Shown: positions 1 to 7,245 of the stretch, piece by piece
Layout: every line of letters starts with the position of its first letter
Position numbering within the stretch: the first letter of the stretch is position 1
Source of the DNA: Acidobacteriota bacterium
GTDB lineage: Bacteria > Acidobacteriota > Vicinamibacteria > Vicinamibacterales > JAFNAJ01
NCBI GenBank assembly: GCA_017860085.1
Contig: JAFNAJ010000179.1
Span: 1-10,656 of the forward strand
Direction of reading: 5' to 3'
DNA length: 10,656 nt
Notes under the pieces: generated by a model
What the model saw: only the letters and a program-made list of their open reading frames with translations
What the model was told of the DNA's origin: nothing
The model's database searches: none
Translations under genes and position numbers: made by a program

Positions 1-813
1 GCGTTGGCGTTTGCCCTGATGAGCGCCGCGCTGAAGATGGCCGCACGCGAGGTGCCGACGACGATGCTCGTGTTCTTCAGGAACGCGGTCGCGCTCGGGC
101 TGCTGTGGCCGTGGGTCTCGAGGCAGCGCGGCGTGGGGCTGGCGACACGGCACCTCCGAGGGCACCTGGTGCGAGGCATCTCGGGCCTGGCCGCCATGAC
201 GTGTTTCTTCTTCACGCTCGGCCGGCTGCGCCTCGCGGACGCCACGCTGCTGAACCAGTCCTACCCCCTCTTCCTCCCGATCATCGAGCGTGCCTGGCTC
301 GGCGAACGCGTGCCGTCGCGCGCGTGGCGGAGCCTGGCGTTGGGCTTCCTCGGTGTGCTGTTCATCCTCAAGCCGGGGTCGAGCGTGTTCTCGGCGGTCG
401 CGCTGGTTGGGCTGCTCTCTGCCGTCTTCGCGGCGATCGCCCAGGTCGGCATTCGCCAGCTCACGTACACAGAGCCGGTGGTTCGCATCGTGTTCTATTT
501 CGGCCTGATCGCGACCGTCGGTTCGGCGCTCGCGGTTCCGTGGGGCTGGAAGACGCCGTCACCGCCTACGTTCGCGTGGCTCGTCGCGGCAGGCGTGCTC
601 GCGACTGCCGGGCAGTTGTCACTGACGCGCGCCTACGTTCACGCGCCTGCAGCCACAGTGGGCCCCTTCATCTACACGGGTGTCGTGTTTGCCGCCCTGG
701 TCGACTGGCTCGTGTGGGATACGCTGCCGGATCGGTGGTTGATCCCGGGCGCACTGCTCGTTGTGGCGGCAGGTGCCGCGATGCTGCGTCGGGAGCCGGT
801 CGAACCACTCTGA
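1..813 (+). CDS. EamA/DMT-superfamily transporter, 5' end cut by window
   Basis: This is the 3' portion (about 270 codons) of a multi-spanning inner-membrane carrier of the drug/metabolite transporter superfamily, related to EamA/RhaT-type exporters and nucleotide-sugar or S-adenosylmethionine carriers. The frame is open to base 1, so the true start lies outside the window. The visible product is a series of hydrophobic helices in two EamA-like halves. The first half contains an FFFTLGRLRLADATLL-type stretch and an ERVPSRAW loop before GFLGVLFILKP, a typical end of the first EamA unit. The second half ends with a helix of the GALLVVAAGAAML type and a short charged tail. A complete member is about 290-300 residues, so perhaps 20-30 are missing. 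The substrate cannot be read from the sequence. The HEAT-repeat gene follows after 85 nt with a hairpin between them, so co-transcription is uncertain. Confidence 0.85.
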   Translation, partial: ALAFALMSAALKMAAREVPTTMLVFFRNAVALGLLWPWVSRQRGVGLATRHLRGHLVRGISGLAAMTCFFFTLGRLRLADATLLNQSYPLFLPIIERAWLGERVPSRAWRSLALGFLGVLFILKPGSSVFSAVALVGLLSAVFAAIAQVGIRQLTYTEPVVRIVFYFGLIATVGSALAVPWGWKTPSPPTFAWLVAAGVLATAGQLSLTRAYVHAPAATVGPFIYTGVVFAALVDWLVWDTLPDRWLIPGALLVVAAGAAMLRREPVEPL

Positions 814-843
814 CACCGTCCCGGGCCTGGCGCTCTGCGGCAA

Positions 844-866
844 GGGCGTATCATGGGGATACGCCC
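844..866. promoter_or_regulatory. 9-bp perfect inverted repeat (hairpin or operator)
   Basis: GGGCGTATC at 844-852 pairs perfectly with GATACGCCC at 858-866 around a 5-nt loop. It lies in the 85-nt gap between the transporter stop and the HEAT-gene start. There is no T-run after it, so it is not a classical intrinsic terminator. A TATCAT stretch (849-854) inside the left arm resembles a -10 box, so the repeat could instead be an operator over a promoter for the HEAT gene. No good -35 is visible. The structure is certain; the role is not. Confidence 0.5.
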
Positions 867-887
867 CGCGCCAACGGGACCGCGACA

Positions 888-895
888 GAGGTGAG
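888..895 (+). promoter_or_regulatory. Shine-Dalgarno site deciding a GTG start
   Basis: GAGGTGAG contains an AGGTGA core (889-894) that ends 4 nt before the GTG at 899. It favours GTG 899 as the start of the HEAT-repeat gene. The alternatives are the in-frame ATG at 761, which would overlap the transporter and put a charged stretch before the signal peptide, and the ATG at 914, which lies too far from this site. Confidence 0.55.
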
Positions 896-898
896 ACG

Positions 899-2737
899 GT
901 GACCCAGCACAGAATGCTTCTGGGTATTCTGGTGACGCTCGCCGTGGCCTCGGGTGTGTTGGGGTTCGCACACGGCAAGACGGCGCAGGCCGAGCAGACG
1001 ATCGCATCGCTCGGCAGCATGCTCAAGCACCCAGCCTGGTACGTCCGCGCCGACGCAGCCCGCGCGCTGGGGCGTATTCAGACGGCGGAGGCCGCTGCCT
1101 TGCTGGCCTCTGCGCTCGGCGACGGAAGCGGGTTCGTGCGATCGGTCGTCAGGGAGGCGCTGGAAGCACAGGGCGAAGCCGCAACCCTGACCATCACCGC
1201 CTCGCTCGACGCCCCGAATGCAACCGTACGCTGGCAGGCCGCCTGGGTGCTCGGGCGCCTCGGGGCGACGGCCGGTGTCCTTCCGCTCCTGCGGGCACTC
1301 GATGATGGCAGCCCAACGGTGCGCCGCGAGTCGGCCGTCGCGCTGGTGCGGATCGGTACCCGCCATCCCGACAGTCGCGACACGCTTGTCGATGGGCTCG
1401 CCGCACGGCTGAGCCATCGTCGCCCCGACGTGCGAGAAGACGCGGCGTGGGCGCTCGGCGAACTGGCTTCTTCGAGAGCCACCGTGCCGCTCGTGGCCGC
1501 GCTGGACGATGTGGGTGCTGGGTGGATGGCTGCTACGGCTCTCGGAGTGCTGGGGGTGCCGACGTCAGCGACCCAGCTGGCGAGCGCACTGCGAAGCGAG
1601 TCGGTGCGAACCCGCCGCGCGGCCGCCTGGGCGCTCGACCAGCTGCGAGCACCCGAGGCCACCGCTGCGCTGCGGCGGGCGCTTGGAGACGAAGATCCGG
1701 AGGTGCGCTACTGGGCCGGGCAAGCGCTGGACACCATCAGTGCACACGGCGCCGCGAGTGTGGCCGCGGCCTCACGGGGGACCCCGTGGGACCGGGAGGC
1801 ACGGCGATGCGCTCCGCCCCGCTCAACCGCGCGCATCGGGTCGGGAGCCGTGACGTTCGAAGGCCGGCGCCACCGGCTCTACCCCGACACGCTGGATGCG
1901 CGGCCCGACATCCCCTCACCGCTGACGGCCGCCGACGGGACTGAGCTGGTACTTGCCGCCCTGCAGGGTGGCAAGTACGGCATCGTGCCTGTCACGATGA
2001 CGGTGAAGGAGCGGCAGTGCGAGGCCGACGGAGGCGACTTTCCCACCCTAGCGAGGACGGGCCTGCATGCCGAGCTCGAACTCCAACGGGCGCGGGCCAT
2101 CACCGGCCGGTCGATCGGGGAGATCGCGGACCTGGCCCGGCCGGGCTCCTTGTCGACAGACGGCTTCCTGGGCCCCAACGAGGATCCCATCGACGTGCTG
2201 CTGGCAGACAACCGGACCGTGATGGCGCTGGGCCTGACGCACGCCGAGCTGGCACGGCCGCTCTTCCACGTGTGGAACATGATGCGCACCGACCTCGACC
2301 TGGACCGCTGGGACATGGCGACGCACCGCTGGCGCAACGTCGTGGCAATCGTGAGCCACGGCAGTACGGTGAACCTGGTGGCTGGCGACACCAAGGGCGG
2401 GCAGGCGTCGATCTTCGCCGATGGCCTCGGCGGCAGCTTCTGGATGGAGGTAGGGAGGGAACTCAGCGCCGATGAACGAGCCTTCCTGGACTCGCGGTAT
2501 GGGCGCCTGAGCCCCGAGCAGACGAGTGCGTTCGTTCGGGCGCTCACCCACATCCAGACGGGCGAGATGGAGCCTCACTACGTCATGTGGTACGGCTTCT
2601 ACGAAGGAAAGACCCCGTGGCGCACGGACCCGATCACGATCGCGCTCGTGTTCGGACTGCGAACGCTCGAACAAATCGAGGCGGCGTTTCCCGGACGGCT
2701 CTACGATGTGGTCATGGCCAGGTGCGCCGGGTCCTGA
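899..2737 (+). CDS. exported HEAT-repeat protein with unassigned C-terminal domain
   Basis: From GTG 899 the product is 612 residues. Residues 6-24 form a hydrophobic signal segment, and a TAQA/EQ site near 31-32 fits signal peptidase I, so the protein is probably periplasmic or membrane-tethered. Residues about 43-285 form eight units of roughly 31 residues. Each has a D-x-x-VR-x-x-AAxALG-x-L signature (for example 138-152, 177-190, 267-280), typical of HEAT/PBS-lyase-type repeats that make a protein-binding superhelix. Residues about 310-612 are non-repetitive, rich in W, H and D, with stretches such as FHVWNMMRTDLDLDRW (456-471), VSHGSTVNLVAG (485-496) and EPHYVMWYGFYEG (558-570). I recognise no family for this half. 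Family knowledge suggests the repeats bind a partner; any catalytic role for the C-terminal half is speculation. Its stop is 21 nt from the convergent dynamin stop. Confidence 0.85.
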   Translation: MTQHRMLLGILVTLAVASGVLGFAHGKTAQAEQTIASLGSMLKHPAWYVRADAARALGRIQTAEAAALLASALGDGSGFVRSVVREALEAQGEAATLTITASLDAPNATVRWQAAWVLGRLGATAGVLPLLRALDDGSPTVRRESAVALVRIGTRHPDSRDTLVDGLAARLSHRRPDVREDAAWALGELASSRATVPLVAALDDVGAGWMAATALGVLGVPTSATQLASALRSESVRTRRAAAWALDQLRAPEATAALRRALGDEDPEVRYWAGQALDTISAHGAASVAAASRGTPWDREARRCAPPRSTARIGSGAVTFEGRRHRLYPDTLDARPDIPSPLTAADGTELVLAALQGGKYGIVPVTMTVKERQCEADGGDFPTLARTGLHAELELQRARAITGRSIGEIADLARPGSLSTDGFLGPNEDPIDVLLADNRTVMALGLTHAELARPLFHVWNMMRTDLDLDRWDMATHRWRNVVAIVSHGSTVNLVAGDTKGGQASIFADGLGGSFWMEVGRELSADERAFLDSRYGRLSPEQTSAFVRALTHIQTGEMEPHYVMWYGFYEGKTPWRTDPITIALVFGLRTLEQIEAAFPGRLYDVVMARCAGS

Positions 2738-2758
2738 GGTGGCAATCGTCTTCCCCGC

Positions 2759-4465
2759 CTAGCCGGTGGCCTCGATCCGCCCCCTGAGGCGTTCGATCCG
2801 CACACCCAGATGCCGGAGGTCGGCCTGCGCCGCCGAGAGACGATCGACGAGGCTGTCGCGGACGCGACGCACGCTCTGCACGAGCTCGGCATCGAACGAC
2901 CCGCGAAGCGTCTCGTCGAGGCGACGGCGCACGTCCGAGAGCTTCTCGCGCAGTTCCCGCTTGGCCTGTCGACGCCGCGTCGGGATCACCAGCAGGCCCA
3001 CCGTAGCCAACACCCCGGCCATGGCCAGACCCGTGAAGTCGGCCGCAGCCGTCGTCGCGGCGGCGGCCACCGCGGCGCCGAGCCCGGCAGCCCCGACCTC
3101 GATGGCTGCAGAGGCGGTGACGGCGTTGCGAGCCTTCTCGGCCAGCGCCTGCGCCTCCTTCGCGTGATCGAACGTCTCGACGATGCGCTGGGCGTGGCCT
3201 CCGACCGCGGTGATGAGGTCCTCTCGCTCGGAGTGGAAGCGTTGCTGGAACGCACTGGATGGCAGTCGGTTGCGATGCGCAACGCGCCGCTCGGTGAGCT
3301 GTTCGTTGACGGCCTGCCATTGCCTGAACTCGGCATCGACCAGCCAATCGACCAGTTCGCGCACCTTGCGCTCGAGGCGCTGCGGAGTGTCGCCGACGAC
3401 CTGCGCTTCGAATTCGCGCGAGATGCGCGTCTTGTCGAGCAGGTGCGTCACCCGACTGATCCGCAGGGTCTCGTCGAAGTAGTCGTGGCCGCGGCGCTCC
3501 ATCTCGACCAGGGCCTTCTCGATGTCGGCCCAGCGATAGGCGAAGTCGCGTCGCATGTCGGCCTCGTAGACGGCCAACTGGCCCTCGACGTCGGCGAGGA
3601 ATGTCCGATCCTCGCGCAGGAGGGCCATGTGGGCGTCCGCTTCACGGCCGAGGTCGCGGGCGAGGTTCTCACCGACGCCCAGCGGGTTGAGGAACTTGAG
3701 CCTCACGCGCTCGGTGGCGTCGAGCGTTGTCCGCAGGAAGTCGTCGACCGCACGGAGGCCGCTTGTCTCCCAGGCACCCGACTCGTCGCGGCCGCCCTTG
3801 GCGGTGCGCGCGCTCGTCGGAAACATCTCGGGCTCGACCGTGAGCAGATCCTGGGCGTTCCGGCGCACGAACGCGAGCACCTCGTCACGATCCGCGGGAC
3901 TGGCCAGGATGTCCATCTTGTTGACGATGATGACGACCTTCTTGCCCCAGTCGCGGATGCGCTCGAGGAAGGCGCGCTCGCTTTCAGTGAAGGGTCGATC
4001 GGCAGACGTCACGAACAGGACGACGTCGGCCCGGGGCACGAAGCGCCGGGTCACGGCCTCGTGCTCGCGCAGCACGGCATTGGTCCCCGGTGTATCCACG
4101 ACGTGGAGGTCGCGCAGCAACTCGACGGGTGCCGTCACGTAGAGCACGCCCTGATCGTCCACACGGGGGTCGGTTCCGTCCCCGAACCGCACGACGGTGA
4201 TGCGCGCCGTGGTGGGGGTAACGCCCTCGGGCAGCACGTCGGCGCCGAGCAGGGCGTTGACGAACGCGCTCTTGCCGGCGTTGAACTCCCCCACCACGAC
4301 GAGGAGGAATAGTCCGTCGAGTTGACGGATCGATTGTGCCAAGGCCGCCTCAGCGTCCGCCGACGCGCCCAGGCGCGACATCGAGGTCTGCAGGTCGGCG
4401 AGGAGCTCGCGCTCGTCAGCGAGAATCTGGCGCTGGTCGTCGGTGAGCAGGCGTGACGTGATCAC
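2759..4465 (-). CDS. dynamin-like GTPase (bacterial dynamin, FZL-like)
   Basis: A large GTPase expected to polymerise on membranes and remodel or stabilise them. Numbered from GTG 4465 (568 residues), it shows the P-loop GEFNAGKS at 59-66, a G2 threonine in VTPTTAR (82-88), G3 DTPG at 124-127, G4 NKMD at 182-185 and an SA of G5 type near 218-219. The VTPTTARI switch resembles bacterial dynamins and plant chloroplast FZL. A long charged helical region follows (about 245-450). Then come two adjacent hydrophobic segments (about 453-472 and 478-495), a likely membrane paddle, followed by a basic RRRQAKRELREK stretch and a C-terminal coiled coil. The reading frame extends to a TTG at 4474, but that codon falls inside a promoter-like -10 box, so GTG 4465 is preferred. 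No second dynamin gene is adjacent. The family call is strong; the cellular role is unknown. Confidence 0.9.
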   Translation of the reverse strand: MITSRLLTDDQRQILADERELLADLQTSMSRLGASADAEAALAQSIRQLDGLFLLVVVGEFNAGKSAFVNALLGADVLPEGVTPTTARITVVRFGDGTDPRVDDQGVLYVTAPVELLRDLHVVDTPGTNAVLREHEAVTRRFVPRADVVLFVTSADRPFTESERAFLERIRDWGKKVVIIVNKMDILASPADRDEVLAFVRRNAQDLLTVEPEMFPTSARTAKGGRDESGAWETSGLRAVDDFLRTTLDATERVRLKFLNPLGVGENLARDLGREADAHMALLREDRTFLADVEGQLAVYEADMRRDFAYRWADIEKALVEMERRGHDYFDETLRISRVTHLLDKTRISREFEAQVVGDTPQRLERKVRELVDWLVDAEFRQWQAVNEQLTERRVAHRNRLPSSAFQQRFHSEREDLITAVGGHAQRIVETFDHAKEAQALAEKARNAVTASAAIEVGAAGLGAAVAAAATTAAADFTGLAMAGVLATVGLLVIPTRRRQAKRELREKLSDVRRRLDETLRGSFDAELVQSVRRVRDSLVDRLSAAQADLRHLGVRIERLRGRIEATG

Positions 4466-4473
4466 GGCCCCCA

Positions 4474-4502
4474 AGCGTACGGGCGTCGACGCCGGTCGTC
4501 AA
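4474..4502 (-). promoter_or_regulatory. sigma70-like promoter for the dynamin gene, probably leaderless
   Basis: On the minus strand TTGACG (4497-4502) is followed after exactly 17 nt by TACGCT (4474-4479). Transcription would start about 7 nt downstream, at roughly 4466-4468, next to GTG 4465. That predicts a transcript with almost no leader. It also explains why no clear Shine-Dalgarno precedes the gene. Consensus match is good at -35 (5 of 6) and moderate at -10. Confidence 0.45.
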
Positions 4503-4546
4503 CGGCAGTCGCGCCGTGCCAGAGGCCCCCCTCCTCTTCGGCCCAA

Positions 4547-4663
4547 GAAAAGGGGACACTCATCTTTTTCGAGCGTCAAAATCTTGACGCTGCGGAATTC
4601 AACGAGCCCAGCATTACCGCTGTCGAAGCCTCGACGCTCGAAAAAGATGAGTGTCCCCTTTTC
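4547..4663. repeat. 117-bp element with perfect 31-bp inverted ends (REPIN/MITE-like)
   Basis: The left arm (4547-4577, beginning GAAAAGGGGACACTCATC) and the right arm (4633-4663) are perfect reverse complements over 31 nt, enclosing 55 nt. Next to the left arm sits a smaller palindrome, GCGTCAA-AATC-TTGACGC (4573-4590). The left end plus this palindrome (4546-4592) recurs, reverse-complemented and identical over 47 nt, at 7199-7245. The interior codes for nothing I can see. Paired short palindromic units with solo copies elsewhere fit REPINs mobilised in trans by a RAYT-type transposase. A MITE of another transposase is the alternative, and no transposase is present. I see no obvious target-site duplication. 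The element occupies about half of the 252-nt gap between the divergent dynamin and kinase genes. Confidence 0.8.
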
Positions 4664-4690
4664 CCGTGCCCCCCGGGTCGGCGGTACACT
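4661..4690 (+). promoter_or_regulatory. possible promoter of the kinase gene
   Basis: TACACT (4685-4690) resembles a -10 box and lies 27 nt before the kinase ATG. The best -35 candidate is a poor TTCCCG at 4661-4666 with an 18-nt spacer. If used, its -35 overlaps the right edge of the 117-bp repeat, so insertion of the element would have rebuilt the promoter. No strong Shine-Dalgarno precedes the ATG. Confidence 0.25.
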
Positions 4691-4717
4691 GTCCCTCGAG
4701 GCGCTGTTTCACTCGCC

Positions 4718-7069
4718 ATGACCGGCCGGACCCTGGGCGACTACCGCATTCTCGACAAGCTCGGCGCCGGAGGCATGGGCGAGGTCTATCGTGCCCACGA
4801 CGCGAGGCTCGACCGCGACGTGGCGCTGAAGGTGCTGCCGACCGCGAGCTTCTCGGACCCGGCGGCACGGGCGCGTCTGCTGCGCGAGGCGCGCGCCGCC
4901 GCCAGGCTCAACCACCCGAACATCTGCACGATCCACGACGTCGGCGAGGTCGAGGGCCACGCCTACATCGCCATGGAGCTGGTGGAAGGCGAGCCCTTGA
5001 GCGTCTACCTGACCCGCGGACCGCAGCCCGTGGAGCAGACGACGCGCTGCGCCTTGCAGTTGGCCGAGGCGCTGGCCCACGCGCACGACCGCGGCATCGT
5101 CCACCGCGACCTGAAGAGCGCCAACGTCGTGATGACGCCGGACGGCCGGCCCAAGGTGCTCGACTTCGGACTGGCCAAGCAGCTGCGGGACGGCGAGCTC
5201 GACGAGGCGACGCGATCGCAGTCGTCGCTGACCGGTCGCGGCACCGTGATGGGCACGCTGGCCTACATGGCGCCCGAGCAGCTGCGCGGCGAGCCGGCCG
5301 ACGCGCGGAGCGACATCTGGGCGCTGGGCGTGGTGATGTTCGAGATGGCGTCAGGTACGCGTCCATTCCAGGGGAACACGGGCTTCCAGATGAGCTCGGC
5401 CATTCTCAACGAGGCGCCGGGGCCGCTGCCGCGCAACGTGCCCCTCGTGCTGCGCACGGTGATCGGGCGTTGCCTCGAGAAGGACCCGAGCCGGCGCTAC
5501 CAGCACGCAAGCGAGGTGCGGACGGCGCTCGAGGCCTTCCAAACGGGTGCGATCCTGCCGTGGGCGGGCTGGCGCCACCTGGTGAGTCGATGGACCTGGC
5601 TGGCGCTGGCAGCAGTCGCCCTGGCCACGGCCGCGCTGGTGGCGGCGTTCGACGTCGGCAGCCTGCGGACGACGCTCACCGGTGGTGGTGGCGTCCCGCG
5701 GATCGAGTCACTGGCCGTGCTGCCGCTGGAGAACCTCTCCGGCGACGCCGGGCAGGACTACTTCGCCGCCGGCATGACGGAGACGCTCATCACCGATCTT
5801 GCGAGGCTCGGCGCCCTGAAGCGGGTGACGGCCCGCGGGTCGGTCATGCGCTACCAGGGCACGACGCGGACGTTTGCCGAGATCGCGCGCGAGTTGAACG
5901 TGGACGCGCTGGTCACGGGCTCGGTCCTGCGCTCGGGAGGCCTGTGCAGCGTCACGGTCCAGTTGGTCGACCCACGTACCGAGAACCAGTTGTGGGCCAA
6001 CCGCTACGAGCGGGAGGTCAAGGACGTGATCCGCCTCCAGAACGAGATCGTCGTGGCCATTGTCGGCGAGATCAAGGCGCAGTTGACGCCCCTCGAGCAG
6101 GCCCGACTAGCCTCCGCGCACGCCGTGAATCCGGACGCGTACGATGCCTACCTGAAGGGCCAGGTCGAGACAAACCGGCTGTCGCCAAAGAACCTCGACA
6201 ACGCGATGGAGTACTTCCGGCTCGCCCTTCGGGCCGACCCGAGGTTTGCGCTGGCGCACGTCGGCGTCGCGCGCGTGTGGGCTGCCCGGGGGCACCTGGG
6301 CTACGTGCGTCCCCGCGACGCTATGCCGGAGGTGCGGTCGGCGGTGGCGCAGGCGCTTGCCCTCGATGCCGGTCTGGCACAGGCCTACTACTTGCTGGGC
6401 GGCGCACAGTTCTACCTCGAGTGGAACTGGGAGGCCGCGCAGCGGTCGTGGACCCGCGCCACCGAACTGGACCCCGATATTGCGAAGCACGATGTTTCCG
6501 AGGCCGCCTTCGCCGGGGCGATGGGCCGGCCGGAGGGCACAGCCGACGCGTTCGAGGAGGCCCTCGAATCCGATCCGTACAACCCGCAGCTGCGGGATTT
6601 CTACGGACATCAGCTGCTGCGGCTGCGTCGCTACGACGACGCCATCGTGCAGTTCCAGCAGGTGCTCAGCGCCGAGCCGGAGTTCCGTTCGTCGCTGAGC
6701 GGCCTCTGGCGTGCGTTCCACTTCACGCAGAGGTACGGCGAGGCCCTGGATCATGCCGCGCGGTCCCTGGCGGCTGGCGGGTACGAGGACGTCGCGAGGG
6801 CCCTGGAGTCGGACTCCGAGAGTCTCGGCTATGCCGCCGCCATGGGCAGGGCCGCTGCCCTGCTGGCGCAACGCTCCGCGCAGCCGCTGGCCATCGCGAG
6901 GATGTATGCCTTCGCCGGTGAGAAGGACCTCGCCCAGCACTGGCTGGACGAGGCCTACGAGAATGGCGACAGCTCGATGGTCTACCTGAAGGTCGACCCG
7001 AGTTTCGACATCCTCCGCGACGACCCGCGTTTCCAGGCGCTCCTGCGCAAGATGAACTTCCCGTCCTGA
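4718..7069 (+). CDS. membrane serine/threonine kinase with TolB/FlgO-like and TPR domains
   Basis: A 783-residue Hanks-type kinase. The cytoplasmic kinase domain (about 8-270) is complete: glycine loop GAGGMGEV (16-23), ATP-binding Lys38 in VALKVL, Glu57, catalytic HRDLKSAN (129-136), DFG (149-151) and APE (185-187). It should therefore be active. One membrane helix (about 292-311) follows. Residues about 329-430, with SLAVLPLENLSGD, a GMTETLITDLARL helix and VDALVTGSVLR, match the TolB-N/FlgO-like domain seen in many acidobacterial kinases and adenylate-cyclase-like proteins. The rest (about 465-775) is TPR-like and ends in a VDPSFDILRDDPRFQALL stretch common to that class. The outer half probably recruits proteins or senses envelope state. 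The ATG follows the 117-bp repeat by 54 nt. The substrate is unknown, and no partner phosphatase lies nearby. Confidence 0.93.
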   Translation: MTGRTLGDYRILDKLGAGGMGEVYRAHDARLDRDVALKVLPTASFSDPAARARLLREARAAARLNHPNICTIHDVGEVEGHAYIAMELVEGEPLSVYLTRGPQPVEQTTRCALQLAEALAHAHDRGIVHRDLKSANVVMTPDGRPKVLDFGLAKQLRDGELDEATRSQSSLTGRGTVMGTLAYMAPEQLRGEPADARSDIWALGVVMFEMASGTRPFQGNTGFQMSSAILNEAPGPLPRNVPLVLRTVIGRCLEKDPSRRYQHASEVRTALEAFQTGAILPWAGWRHLVSRWTWLALAAVALATAALVAAFDVGSLRTTLTGGGGVPRIESLAVLPLENLSGDAGQDYFAAGMTETLITDLARLGALKRVTARGSVMRYQGTTRTFAEIARELNVDALVTGSVLRSGGLCSVTVQLVDPRTENQLWANRYEREVKDVIRLQNEIVVAIVGEIKAQLTPLEQARLASAHAVNPDAYDAYLKGQVETNRLSPKNLDNAMEYFRLALRADPRFALAHVGVARVWAARGHLGYVRPRDAMPEVRSAVAQALALDAGLAQAYYLLGGAQFYLEWNWEAAQRSWTRATELDPDIAKHDVSEAAFAGAMGRPEGTADAFEEALESDPYNPQLRDFYGHQLLRLRRYDDAIVQFQQVLSAEPEFRSSLSGLWRAFHFTQRYGEALDHAARSLAAGGYEDVARALESDSESLGYAAAMGRAAALLAQRSAQPLAIARMYAFAGEKDLAQHWLDEAYENGDSSMVYLKVDPSFDILRDDPRFQALLRKMNFPS

Positions 7070-7111
7070 CTCGGCCAGACGTCGCCGTGTTGGACCTCCG
7101 GGATCAGGCCG

Positions 7112-7149
7112 TGAATCCGTGCATCAGGAAGTCCACGTCCACGGATTCA
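7112..7149. repeat. 10-bp inverted repeat in the kinase/CBS-type gene gap
   Basis: TGAATCCGTG (7112-7121) pairs perfectly with CACGGATTCA (7140-7149) around an 18-nt loop. It lies between two convergent genes and directly abuts the CAAGATCTGACCCC tandem repeats. It may act as a bidirectional 3'-end hairpin, or be a further palindromic unit of the same repeat cluster. There is no T-run. Confidence 0.6.
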
Positions 7150-7194
7150 AGATCTGACCCCAGAGGCTCCAGCAAGATCTGACCCCGGAGGCTC
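7148..7194. repeat. two tandem 22-nt units, CAAGATCTGACCCC(A/G)GAGGCTC
   Basis: Copies at 7148-7169 and 7173-7194 differ at one of 22 positions and have a 25-nt period. Read on the other strand they begin GGGGTCAGATCTTG. That recalls the GGGGACA head of the neighbouring 47-nt repeat, though the two are clearly different sequences. They look like short non-coding repeat units. They sit in a gap of about 175 nt that otherwise holds only repeats. Confidence 0.7.
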
Positions 7195-7198
7195 GGTT

Positions 7199-7245
7199 CA
7201 GCGTCAAGATTTTGACGCTCGAAAAAGATGAGTGTCCCCTTTTCT
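7199..7245. repeat. solo copy of the 4546-4592 repeat end
   Basis: Bases 7199-7245 are the exact reverse complement of 4546-4592, 47 of 47 nt. They include the small palindrome GCGTCAA-GATT-TTGACGC (7201-7218) and the GGGGACA/TGTCCCC end. Identity stops abruptly on both sides, which marks the unit's boundaries. Only one arm is present, so this is a solo unit and not a full inverted pair. Its outer end overlaps the stop codon of the CBS-type gene by two bases. Confidence 0.85.

Noticed and set aside
761..898. Upstream ATG start for the HEAT-repeat gene
   Set aside because: It would overlap the transporter gene and read through the hairpin. GTG 899 has a ribosome site and gives a clean signal peptide.
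2810..4312. Long plus-strand open frame (500 codons) opposite the dynamin gene
   Set aside because: Low-complexity His/Asp/Arg-rich translation, antisense to a gene with intact GTPase motifs. It is a GC-driven shadow frame.
4547..4663. Intrinsic terminator or attenuator reading of the 31-bp inverted repeat
   Set aside because: The stem is far longer than usual terminators, has a 55-nt loop, lacks a 3' T-run beyond the arm itself, lies between divergent starts and recurs elsewhere as a dispersed unit.
4651..6921. 756-codon open frame in another phase of the kinase gene
   Set aside because: Arg/Gly/Ala-rich with no domain pattern, while the overlapping frame has every kinase motif. It also starts inside the repeat.
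7148..7194. CRISPR-like direct repeats
   Set aside because: Only two copies, 25-nt period and a 3-nt gap between units, so there is no room for spacers.
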